NCBI GenBank assembly: GCA_964570325.1
Contig: CAZMXS010000005.1
Coordinates: forward strand, 1-64,000
Source of the DNA: CAZMXS01 sp964570325
Lineage (GTDB): Bacteria > Verrucomicrobiota > Kiritimatiellia > CAIQIC01 > CAZMXS01
Direction of reading: 5' to 3'
Length of the DNA: 64,000 bases
The notes beneath the pieces were generated by a model, which had not been told where the DNA came from, made no database searches, and saw nothing but the letters and a program-made list of their open reading frames with translations. Position 1 is the first letter of the stretch, and each line of letters starts with the position of its first letter. Positions 28,301 to 35,600 of the stretch are shown in pieces. A program made the position numbers and the translations under genes.

Positions 28301-29408
28301 CGGTGGGCGGATGCCCGGCAACCGCGCCGCACGCGGTCTGATAGGAACTGGTGAATGCCGCCCACTCGATACGCTCGGGGCAGCCGGCGTTGCCGCTATC
28401 GCCGTAGATCAGGCTGTAGGCCATGTTGACCATGTTCCGCGCGGCGGAAGCGGCGATCTTGTCGCGGATCACGCGCGTGGACATCATGGCCGAGGCCGGC
28501 CAGGCGGACACATAGTAGGCAGCGGCTTCGCCCGCCTGGTTGGTCAGCAAGAGATGGTCATGCGTGTACATCCAGTCGTAATACTGGATGATGTTAATAT
28601 GGTACTTGCTGAGTGTCAGGGCGCGTGCCGCGGCCTCCTCCGCCGTTTGCCCCGGCCAGAAATCCGTGTAGAACCCGTAGCGCGGGAATTTCCGCCAATC
28701 GGAACTGACGTCCAGCGCGTGCGAGCGGCGCGCGACCGTCACGCCATTGGTCACCCAATCAGCATCAATGCCGTAGCCCCGAAAATCGTCCGCCCCGACG
28801 TTCCATTTGAACACCGCCTGGGTGCTCGCACCGGACGCCAGCGCGACCGCCGTGGTCCATGCCGCCTCCGAGTCATTCAAGCGATAGAGCCGGACCCGCA
28901 GCTCGCCGGCGAGCGCGCCGTTGAGCGAGTTGGCCACCTCGACAATGATCGTGGCCGTTGCGCCGGGGTTATAGACGGCCTTGTCCTTGTAAACATCCGT
29001 GATCAGCGGCTCGACGTTGGCGATGTGGTTGAGCGCGCCATTGTTATCCCACAGCTCGGCGCCGCCCCCTTGCGCGCGCACGACATACTCGACGCGCGTG
29101 CCGGCCGGCCAGCACCCAAGATCGGCGTGCCAGAAGCAGTTGCTGGAACTGGCGCCGTTGGTGGTCATGGGCGCCCACTGCCAGGTCAACCCGCGGTTGG
29201 CGGTGAAAAGGACACTGACATTGGTCGCCGCGGTTTTCGGATGCGTTTCCGTGTTGATCCACAGCGTGTCATCCGCGCCAATTCCACCCTCGCCGGGATA
29301 AGTGAAAGTATTCCCCACCCAATCAACAGGCGCCGCCCAGGCGGCCGCGCATAAACACGGCACGGCTGCCAGCCAGATATTCCGGGCCATCCGTCGGATC
29401 AATCGCAT
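22320..29408 (-). CDS. Giant secreted GH66 dextranase/CITase-like glycosidase with many binding modules
   Basis: A 2362-residue product starts at ATG 29408 (ggggaga upstream) with a signal peptide to about residue 26. Residues 28-125 resemble a CBM25-type module. The GH66 catalytic part (about 240-640) opens with FPRYGFYTDFWPGQ and YHINIIQYYDWMY. It has GFDGIHLDNLG (Asp 406, likely nucleophile) and CYYQEVWGRD (Glu 474, likely acid/base). Then come several CBM9-like repeats (EWIYKGEAGDHR, EWIWSDNPGDER, EWIYRGKEYDNR), FN3-like parts, a Calx-beta domain, a second CBM25-like module, a calcium-binding D-G-D-x-D-G strip and the C-terminal HRYYRVGVRLP module. GH66 enzymes cleave or cyclise alpha-1,6-glucan. 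It is extracellular. The divergent neighbour is at 29694. Confidence 0.85.
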   Translation of the reverse strand: MRLIRRMARNIWLAAVPCLCAAAWAAPVDWVGNTFTYPGEGGIGADDTLWINTETHPKTAATNVSVLFTANRGLTWQWAPMTTNGASSSNCFWHADLGCWPAGTRVEYVVRAQGGGAELWDNNGALNHIANVEPLITDVYKDKAVYNPGATATIIVEVANSLNGALAGELRVRLYRLNDSEAAWTTAVALASGASTQAVFKWNVGADDFRGYGIDADWVTNGVTVARRSHALDVSSDWRKFPRYGFYTDFWPGQTAEEAAARALTLSKYHINIIQYYDWMYTHDHLLLTNQAGEAAAYYVSAWPASAMMSTRVIRDKIAASAARNMVNMAYSLIYGDSGNAGCPERIEWAAFTSSYQTACGAVAGHPPTAQQIFVMDASNEGWQSHIFNEFRRAVELMGFDGIHLDNLGGAWRYKYNSNDGIPEWVAFPSFINDCKTEIQSARPGRELFVTHNDVAGNYRDSICAASADCYYQEVWGRDSYWDLGDIIRGAKAASGNTKQVVLAAYINRYDPPPQWISEASVKLADAAIFANGGFHLELGEGVEMLVNEYFPLHTPGMSATLKRAMRDYYDFLVKYENLLSYNALGNVADGTDAANIWSGTHNLTKTAATGAIWTVSRLWRDEYDTLNLINLYGVDWAWRNQSGNPTIQTDILLKYYSDKKIQHLYWATPDDGLGRLQELAFSEGVDGPGYYVMFTVPRLDFWDLVLFDKRTRIKVDDWPYDWTGTPPAQVHDVAISRGEWIYKGEAGDHRTWLGAASDEDLTEARVTCDDDYVFFRFRFADVTNAALPAVGIAWDVDQNPADTGYSWIGDSSRPSGSIGLANAVQYAERQIMIYTAGGAAKIRLWDGGSWYEPPSRDSAAYVSRTYDMIEARVRKTDLGISSYPQRVAISLASFRSSGAEAGSDATYNCPDANNDAVDVMGGDAGISANAWARDLADNNIGRFHQFTLNRFGVERRTMDGRGEEWNGYMGTEPYSSTVSDQEYVFRDAAGDDRAAGDGYRDLEEFRVIGDAATNGNLYFYVRLNDFVSAVTDSNAAPLIQIALDYDRTDVSDYFQGTGDPTNDTQMAAAFRWDSLVQISGLRRRPEYFTGDWIENDAPDPACNYGESESENFVEARIPYAAIGGSDQYLGHTVRFTVISSRDNPANPGDPAPFVVGTPHAVDGISTRNDTASFYTNENLAADRRVDYAFAVHFGLDGSASNQLPTAPATPVPVNGGNVFSNPPALAWAPASDFETNDGLYEYRIELSRRPDMSAAFWDRNTASTNTAYVLPPAVGLTNGETVYWRVWSRDLTGALNLSPTWSFQWLAVTASAPPAAAADLAVDRATGALVAEAMPTFRWVFSDADSPGQGACQIQVSTNATFIPGFFDSGLVGTPATSYPATGWCALAPDTLYYWRVRTWDSGYTAGPWSATQSFRTLRKFIDGARDDWSGAAGAETNSAVVDAGEWIWSDNPGDERGDSDFDSAMDLTELRFCADELFLYVLAGYRDLPATPNPPVAMLGLAVDTDLDPADTAENWLGDESGVALNAPGANVIRAERIVDLSASGVFVYHPPTFTWSNSPDAAVRVDVTNDLMEARIPLESLGITSATGFTIRVTAATFQRQGDDPNTGDHTLDFYNPDAMDTLHPSLENAWGDLADSDLDFFCDVSFASNGLVISNTVAAAPVLQNPTNGQAVATLTPTLDWSPVSPESGDAIAFYHVQVSTSAVMMPLLFGMDALSLQAGGQSPVPTNFTVPASLVNGWTYYWRARAYDTHGAAGAWSDVRAFTVRAPAKQIDGIPADWLGAAPGSDHATAINAGEWIYRGKEYDNRWWGNGAANSDQDITEVRFSADSDYVYFLVRFFNLRSADAAAVGIAWDVDHDPEDTGYNWIGDDSMYGGAIGLANAVQYAEREIMFYWSGGAQIRLWDGGSWYAPPSGDWQIAFNTNTDCIEARINRADLLVASNVMVNASLVSFVNSGFHAGQDATFDSDYGNDGVDVMGGNIGVWWEDAWTRDLADGKVGRYYTFWITDYGVQPSASLVGRPYAAEEGATQTIGLWLDGAAAAPATIQYATVNGTATGGLDFVAATGTITWAAGESGYKSFGISVMADAEVEGPETFQVYFFNLTNCTIDGATSAVAAVTISPIAVLWAGYCWHWPFDGDIDRTDDFWVNVETWPKLAAMEVYVRYTLDGTNWLDRLTETSGSGIDPNNDWWHLNLGSLPAGTTIEYTFYARDGLSNTVWSSNRIATVNGTLGDGDADGMNDDWEARNGLNVWTNDAALDPDGDRFSNLQEYIAGTSPTNAASVHEIWLDIPFTNRLPQISCLTQVGRLYRLLYNDDMRADAWTNLPPQAEFSGNGNVQTLSDTNSLPSHRYYRVGVRLP

Positions 29409-29458
29409 CACATCTCCCCGCAGGGTATGGACCACTTCACAGATAGATACGCTCGATC

Positions 29459-29482
29459 ATAATAAATGTTAAATCGTTTTAG
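29459..29482 (-). promoter_or_regulatory. GH66 promoter -10 with overlapping CG-centred operator
   Basis: On the minus strand TATTAT (29464-29459) is a good -10 box for the GH66 gene. Immediately upstream, in the spacer, 29469-29482 reads TTAAATCGTTTTAG on the plus strand: TAAA-N-CG-N-TTTA, a LacI/GalR-style half-site pair with a central CG. No good -35 box is present, which fits a regulated promoter. A matching site lies at 29631-29646. Confidence 0.5.
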
Positions 29483-29630
29483 ATAATGATTTCTACAATG
29501 AGCGGGCGATTGCCGCCACTGCCTGCGGTCACCCAGTTGAATTCGAATATTCAACGCCCGCATCCGGCGGAAGACCGTAAAACACAATCCCCGCTTGACG
29601 GTTTTTTGGACCTTGGGTAGTTATTCTTCG

Positions 29631-29646
29631 TGTAAAGCGTTTTACC
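29631..29646 (+). promoter_or_regulatory. CG-centred operator upstream of the phosphatase gene
   Basis: TGTAAAGCGTTTTACC contains a 14-bp palindrome with one mismatched pair, built on TAAA-N-CG-N-TTTA as at 29469-29482. It is 48 bases upstream of the ATG at 29694 and about 31 bases after a TTGACG at 29595-29600. The two operator centres are about 163 bases apart. Confidence 0.5.
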
Positions 29647-29693
29647 TGTTGCAGGCATCAAACCAGCGGCTGAGCAAGCAGAAGGCGGCCATC

Positions 29694-32549
29694 ATGAGAC
29701 GATATGCGTGTTGGGCGGGTTGCTTGGGGGTGCTGGCGCTGGCGGCGCCGGCGGGGGCGCGCACGGCCGCGCCGATGGCGACCTGGACGGATGACCCGTG
29801 CACCACCGCGACGATCAACTGGGAGCGCGACGCCGCGGCGCGTGGCTTGGTTTATTACGGCCTGACCACCAACTACGGCCTGACCGCCAGCGATTCCGGC
29901 GCCTTTCGCCGGCATGTAATCACCCTCCGGAATCTGATGCCCGGACAGACTTATCATTACAAGGTGGTGTCGGCCGATGGCTATGACAGCGGCGATGGCT
30001 ATTTTCGAACCGCCCCCGCCACCAACGCTCCCTTGAACTTCTGCATCCACGGCGATTTGCAGGGCGGCTGCAACGCCAGCGCGGCGCGCGACGTGATCAC
30101 CCGCATCCGGGACGAGGCGCCCGATCTGGTCATCAGTCCCGGCGATCTGTGCGACGAGGAATACGGCTCCGGCCCGGCGACCTGGGAAAACTTCGTCAAT
30201 CTGACCACCGACCTGCTGGCGCGCACGGTCTACATGCCCACGGCCGGCAACCATGACCTGCCGGAGAACGGCAGCGCCTGCTATTGGCAGAACCTGGCCC
30301 TCCCGCCGCGCCCCGGCGCCGGCGCCTATTACTCTTTCAACCGCGGCGGCGTCCATTTCACCGCGCTGCTCACGGATGGCGACATCCCGGCCCAGACCAA
30401 CTGGTTGATGCGCGATCTGCAAGCCGCCATGAACGACACCAATATCAACTGGATCATCCCCTACTTTCACCGGCCGCCTTATTCCTGGGGCGAGCGCGCG
30501 GGCGACGACTGGGTCAAGACCAACTGGTGCAAACTGTTCACCCAGTATGGCGTGGATCTCGTGGTCAGCGGGCATAGTCACAATTACCAGCGCACGGTCC
30601 CGATCCGTGGCGTACGCTATATCGTCGTCGGCGGCGGCGGCGCTTCGCTCTATTACACCACCTTCACGCCTGGCAGCCACGAATCCGCCACGACCTGTTA
30701 TCATTTCGTCTCCATCCAAACGACCGGATCGGTGATGAAATACCGCATGCTGCGCAGCGACGGCGTGGTCTTCGAGGACATCGCCCTGACCAACTACGGC
30801 CGAACCGTCCGGTTCAGCCCGTCCTTTCCCCAACGCGGCGGCACCGTGCGGATCAGCTACGACGCCAGCCGCGGGCCGCTGGCGGGCGTCAGCCCGGTCT
30901 ATATTCACATCGGCTACGACGCCTGGGCGGCAGTCGGCGGCGCGGCCATGACCTTTAACGCCGGCACGGGCCGCTGGGAATACGACTACGCCATCCCCGT
31001 CACGGCCTCCTCCCGCGTCGTTTGCTGCTTCCGCGACTCCGCCAGTTCGATCTGGGACAACAACTACACCTACAACTGGCAGGCCTTGCTGGAGCGGACG
31101 ACGGTCAATCCCGCCATGCCGACGGCCGGCACGGCCGCCACCGTGCAATACGATCCGCTGTCCGGCCCACTCGCGTCCGCGGGGACGATCTATGCCCGGG
31201 TCGGTTTCGACAACTGGACTTGGACCAACACCTGGGATTTGCCCCTGACCAACAACCCCGCAACCGGCCGGCGCGAAGCCGTCATCAGCATCCCCGCCTG
31301 GGCCCGGCAGTTTGACTGCGCCTTCTACAGCGGAAGCGCCTGGGATAACGGCGACGGCATGGACTGGCATTTCACTGTGAGCGGCGCGACATCCCAACCG
31401 CCCTGGATTGCGCTGCCCTTGCTCAGCGGCGGCAGCCCCCTCATCGGCACCAATCCGCCGGTCGTGCAGAACAATCCCGGCGACAATGTGGATTTCAACA
31501 CCAACGGCACGCCGCTGACCTCGCATAACGCCGGGTTCGGCAGCTTCGGCCAGTTGTATTTCAATTACGACGCGTCGAACCTCTATGTCGGCGGCGTGAA
31601 CGCGAGCCTGGGCGGCACGAACAATGTGTTCATCCTGTTTCTGGGGCTCGACACGCTCAGCGACAACGCCTTCAACCTCTGGCATAAGAGCGGCCTGCCC
31701 AACGCGCTTGACTACCTGCATAACGTCAGCTTCCGCGAGCCGATGGACATCGCCATCATTTTGGGCAACGAATACGCCGACGGCGTCGCCTACACCAACT
31801 TCACCCACGGCGGTTACAATTTCGGGCAGGGCATCTGGTACATTGGCACCAATTCATCGGCTTTCGTGGCCGTCGCCGGGGCACAGCTTGCCCAGTTTGA
31901 TAATACCAACTTCATTCCCTGCGTCACGGACGACGATGACGCCAATCCGGAAACGGAACGCTGGGAGGCCAGCTTGCCGTGGTCCGCGCTGAACGCGCCG
32001 TCCAACTTTGACTCCATCGGCCTTATTCACGCGGCCGGCGTCATCGCGTCGGATTCCGTAACCGGCAACGACCGGTACTTGTCGGCGACGTATCTCGGCC
32101 GTTCCGCGCTCGGCACGCGGGACAGCTACGGGCAGTTCGCCAAGAATTTCGTCGTGCTGGATCCCGTATTGATCCTGCGCGGACCGGACGACTACGATAA
32201 CGACACCCTGCCCAACCAGTGGGAACATGAGCATTTTGCCAGCGCGCAAGGTCCGGCGCCGGCTGAGGATCAGGACGGCGACGGCTCGCCCAACGGCGAC
32301 GAATATGTCGCCGGGACACAGCCGACGAACTCCGCATCATACTTCGCCGCGCAAACCGGCCCGGCGCCGGCCGGCGGCCTGATGCTGACCTGGCCTGGCG
32401 CGACCGGCCGCTATTATGCCGTTTACCGGGGCACCAATCTCAACCAGGCTTTCACTCCGCTGGCCACCAACCTGCAGACCAGTTCCTTCACCACCGACGT
32501 CACCGCGCTGGAGCGGGCCTATTATTCAATTCGCGTCCGGCCGAAATAA
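29694..32549 (+). CDS. Secreted purple-acid-phosphatase-like metallophosphatase with starch-binding-like modules
   Basis: The 951-residue product has a signal peptide (to about residue 23), then a FN3-like N-terminal domain of the purple acid phosphatase type (TATINWERDAAARGLVYYG). A calcineurin-like phosphoesterase follows, with GDLQGG, SPGDLCDEE, GNHD and SGHSHNYQR; these hold the metal ligands. Two similar modules come next (RFSPSFPQRGGTVRISYD and TVNPAMPTAGTAATVQYD, each with a GYDAW/GFDNW tryptophan), which look like CBM25 domains. A CBM9-like domain (NFDSIGLIHAAG region), a D-x-D-G calcium strip (QDGDGSPNGDEYVAG) and the C-terminal YYSIRVRPK module end it. It should hydrolyse phosphate esters outside the cell, perhaps on phosphorylated glycans. 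ATG 29694 starts the signal peptide. Confidence 0.82.
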   Translation: MRRYACWAGCLGVLALAAPAGARTAAPMATWTDDPCTTATINWERDAAARGLVYYGLTTNYGLTASDSGAFRRHVITLRNLMPGQTYHYKVVSADGYDSGDGYFRTAPATNAPLNFCIHGDLQGGCNASAARDVITRIRDEAPDLVISPGDLCDEEYGSGPATWENFVNLTTDLLARTVYMPTAGNHDLPENGSACYWQNLALPPRPGAGAYYSFNRGGVHFTALLTDGDIPAQTNWLMRDLQAAMNDTNINWIIPYFHRPPYSWGERAGDDWVKTNWCKLFTQYGVDLVVSGHSHNYQRTVPIRGVRYIVVGGGGASLYYTTFTPGSHESATTCYHFVSIQTTGSVMKYRMLRSDGVVFEDIALTNYGRTVRFSPSFPQRGGTVRISYDASRGPLAGVSPVYIHIGYDAWAAVGGAAMTFNAGTGRWEYDYAIPVTASSRVVCCFRDSASSIWDNNYTYNWQALLERTTVNPAMPTAGTAATVQYDPLSGPLASAGTIYARVGFDNWTWTNTWDLPLTNNPATGRREAVISIPAWARQFDCAFYSGSAWDNGDGMDWHFTVSGATSQPPWIALPLLSGGSPLIGTNPPVVQNNPGDNVDFNTNGTPLTSHNAGFGSFGQLYFNYDASNLYVGGVNASLGGTNNVFILFLGLDTLSDNAFNLWHKSGLPNALDYLHNVSFREPMDIAIILGNEYADGVAYTNFTHGGYNFGQGIWYIGTNSSAFVAVAGAQLAQFDNTNFIPCVTDDDDANPETERWEASLPWSALNAPSNFDSIGLIHAAGVIASDSVTGNDRYLSATYLGRSALGTRDSYGQFAKNFVVLDPVLILRGPDDYDNDTLPNQWEHEHFASAQGPAPAEDQDGDGSPNGDEYVAGTQPTNSASYFAAQTGPAPAGGLMLTWPGATGRYYAVYRGTNLNQAFTPLATNLQTSSFTTDVTALERAYYSIRVRPK

Positions 32550-32611
32550 GGCGCACGGGGCCCCGCCGGCCGGCGGCATCGGCCGGCTTGGGGGAAATTC
32601 TTTCGCAACGC

Positions 32612-35600
32612 CTACGGTTGTCGGACACGAACCTGGTAGAGCTTCATGGCGCTTGGGATGGAACTGTCCACGACGTTGGTCGCGCCGGCCGCGGCCACGA
32701 CAATGTTCGTGAAAGCTCCCAGCGGCGCCAACCCGCCGCTGTTCAGATTGGTGCGGTAGTACACACCGTATATCCGGCCGGTGTGAGCAAACCATTCGAT
32801 CACCATGCCGCCGGCCGGCGCGTTGCGCTGAACCCCGCTCGCATGGAAGTAATCGCCGGCCACATTCGGATCGGTCCCCGCAATCACTTCTTCGCCGTCG
32901 CTCATCCGATCGCCGTCGCTGTCCGGATTGTGCGGGTCCGTACCGGTGTCCGTCGGACCCTGGTACACGCCGGTATTTGTCTCATAAACATCCAGGATGC
33001 CGTCGCCGTCGCTGTCCGCCGCGGGGGAGTCGTTGCGGCTGTCGTAGATCGCGAACGTCCAGTTCGTGCGCGGACACAGGGTGTCGGCGCCGGTAAACGA
33101 CATGCGGTCGAAATACACTTTCCACTGCACGCCCCAGGTGCAGGCGGTGGGGACGCTGGGACAGGTCAGGCTGGCCGGGATGCGGATATTGGCCTGAAAC
33201 TTTTTCACTTTCGTTCGATCGAACCAGGGTTGGGCCGGGATCGTGTGGCTGAACTGCTTCAAGTTGGCGCGATTGGTGTCCCACTGGCCCGGCGTCCGAT
33301 TGTGGGGCGCCACATAGCTTAGCCCGTTGCCGTTCTCGTCCACCAGCTTCAGCTCCATTTCCACCAGCCACAGCTTGTTGCTGGTCGCATCCAGGAAGTC
33401 AAAGGCGGCGATGATATTGGTCCACTGATTCGTGTCCGCCGGCAATTCCCAGGTTTGCGGCCAGACGCGCTCGATGCCGAATCCGCCCCAGTCACCCTGC
33501 CAATAGCCCTTGGCCGTCAGGCACAGGCTGTTGGTGCCGTCGCTTACCGGATCAAACGGCGTGCCGGCGATCCCGTCGCCGCCATCGGCGATCACCGGGT
33601 TTTCATACTGCGCGTATGCATACGGAATCCACGGCTCGACCGCTGTGAAGGGCGGCAACGTGAGGTTCTCCCACATTCGTTTCCTGTTCTCGAAATTGTC
33701 CGTGAAATCAATGAAGCCGGACGGCTTGGTCACCGCGCGGGCGCGCCACGCAAACCCGGACCCGGCGGCCGGAGCGGTGATGCTGAAGACATTGGTGGCC
33801 GTGCCGTTGGTCGTCGTCACCGTGCTGGAAGCCACGACGGTCGCGCCCGTCATCAATTCCAGCACCATGTCGTAGCTTTGGGCATAATTCACCTTCGGAT
33901 GCCATTCATCGCCGCCGGGCGCGGTGACGGTGGAAATATCCCACATGCCGGCCCGATCGAGCGGAGCCGGATACAACCAGGTTTCATACGACGGCAGACA
34001 TTGCCACTGGATGGCGACATTGTAATGCTGTCCGGTTTGGACATTCGGCAGGGCCGCCGTCGGCCGCGCGCCCCAATAGAGCCGGGTCGGCAGATACAGG
34101 TGATAAACCGGCGCGCCACCCGACTCCAGCCAGGCGTGCCAGCGGTACGACGCGCCGTCGGCGGTGGAAACGTAATCCGGATTATTCAGGTCGGCATCCG
34201 GAATAAACACGCCGAGATCCGCGTGGCCCTGGCCGGTCACCGCCACCACGGCCGCGGTGCCGAACACGCGAACCGCGCCGTCATCGCGCTCGAAAGCCGC
34301 CTTCAGATTCAAGTTCGCGCCGCGCGTGTCATAGCCCAGATTGACGGTCCAGTTCGTGCCGTTGGGCCAGACCCCGGCCAGCGGAGCCTCCCGGAACCAC
34401 AGTTTGGCGGTCGCCGGATTGATCACGGACGCGTCCACGCCGCCGGACGTGGCATAGGCGTAGAGCACGACATGCGCATCCGCCCCCAGCGCGAGCGTCA
34501 CCTGGCCGTCCGAATTGGTCTCCAGGATGCCGCCATCCGTCAGGTTCTCGACGGTGCGGCCGTAAAGCAGGTTGGACGCCGCGACCGTGAAGGCGGCGGC
34601 GGCATTGTGACCGTTGTGCAGCGAGAGCAGCACGCTGCCATTGGTGCAGTGGCGGTAGTCCGGAAAGATATACACCTTCTCGGCCGGATTGGTCGGCGCG
34701 ATCGTCACCAGCGGCGTGATATTGAACCAGGTCGGGCTGGAGTCGGGATAGCCGACAGTCTGGATCACGGTCGCGCCGGAATGGGCGGCCACCCCGCTGT
34801 AGAGATGCCAGGCGCCGAGACCGGTCTCGAGGTGGTAACCGTTGGTCAGCGCGCCCAGCGGAGTGATCACGTTATTGATTCGGGCGTGGGAGAACTTGCT
34901 TTCCCAACTCCCGCTGACCGCCCCGTGCCATGGATCGGTGGCGGCGGACACAGTCAGGCCGAATATGTTCTGGATCACGCTGTTCCAATTTCCGTTGACC
35001 TGGTGATAGGCGTTGTACTGGCCGGGAATGTCCGCATTGGCGTAGACGTGTTTGCCTTGCGCTACAACATTCGTCAACTGGGCCAGCCGGTTGGAGCTCA
35101 TCTGGTAGGCGCGCGAGACGACCAGCGCCCGGTAGTTTGCGTTGGTATAACGGCGCGCGTCATATCCGCCCTCATCCATGAAGCGCGGCTCGTAGCCCAA
35201 GCGCTTGAGCGCGCCCCAAATCTGGGACATCTCCTCATTCGCACGGTTCCATCCCATGTCGGCGTCCACGCCCCAATAGACGGCAATGTTGCCCGCCGGA
35301 TTCGTCGAGCCGCCGAACAGCCGGTCGGCGTTCATGTTGCGCAATTGCCGGTAAGCCGCCACGATGTTGTCATAGACCGGCTGCTTCGGAATCCGGTTGC
35401 CGGTGGTAATGCCGAACCCGCGCTCGCGGCTGAAGGACGGTGTGAACCACTCGCGGTCGTTCCAATGAAAGAGGTGCACGCCGATCGCCCCGCGCATTAG
35501 CGCTTCCCAAGCATGCGCGGCCAGCGCGCCCGCCTGGCGCGGCCCGGCGTCCGGGAACAGGTTGTCCGTGCTGCTGATGCCCGTCTCCGAGATCAGCACC

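Noticed and set aside
29595..29623. TTGACG followed by TAGTTA as the phosphatase promoter
   Set aside because: The -35 box is good but the -10 box matches poorly, so it is mentioned only as context for the operator at 29631.
29658..31808. Reverse frame of about 716 codons opposite the phosphatase gene
   Set aside because: Shadow of a gene whose catalytic motifs are all on the other strand.
33455..35500. Forward frame of about 680 codons opposite the GH42-like gene
   Set aside because: Shadow frame; the GH catalytic residues are on the minus strand.
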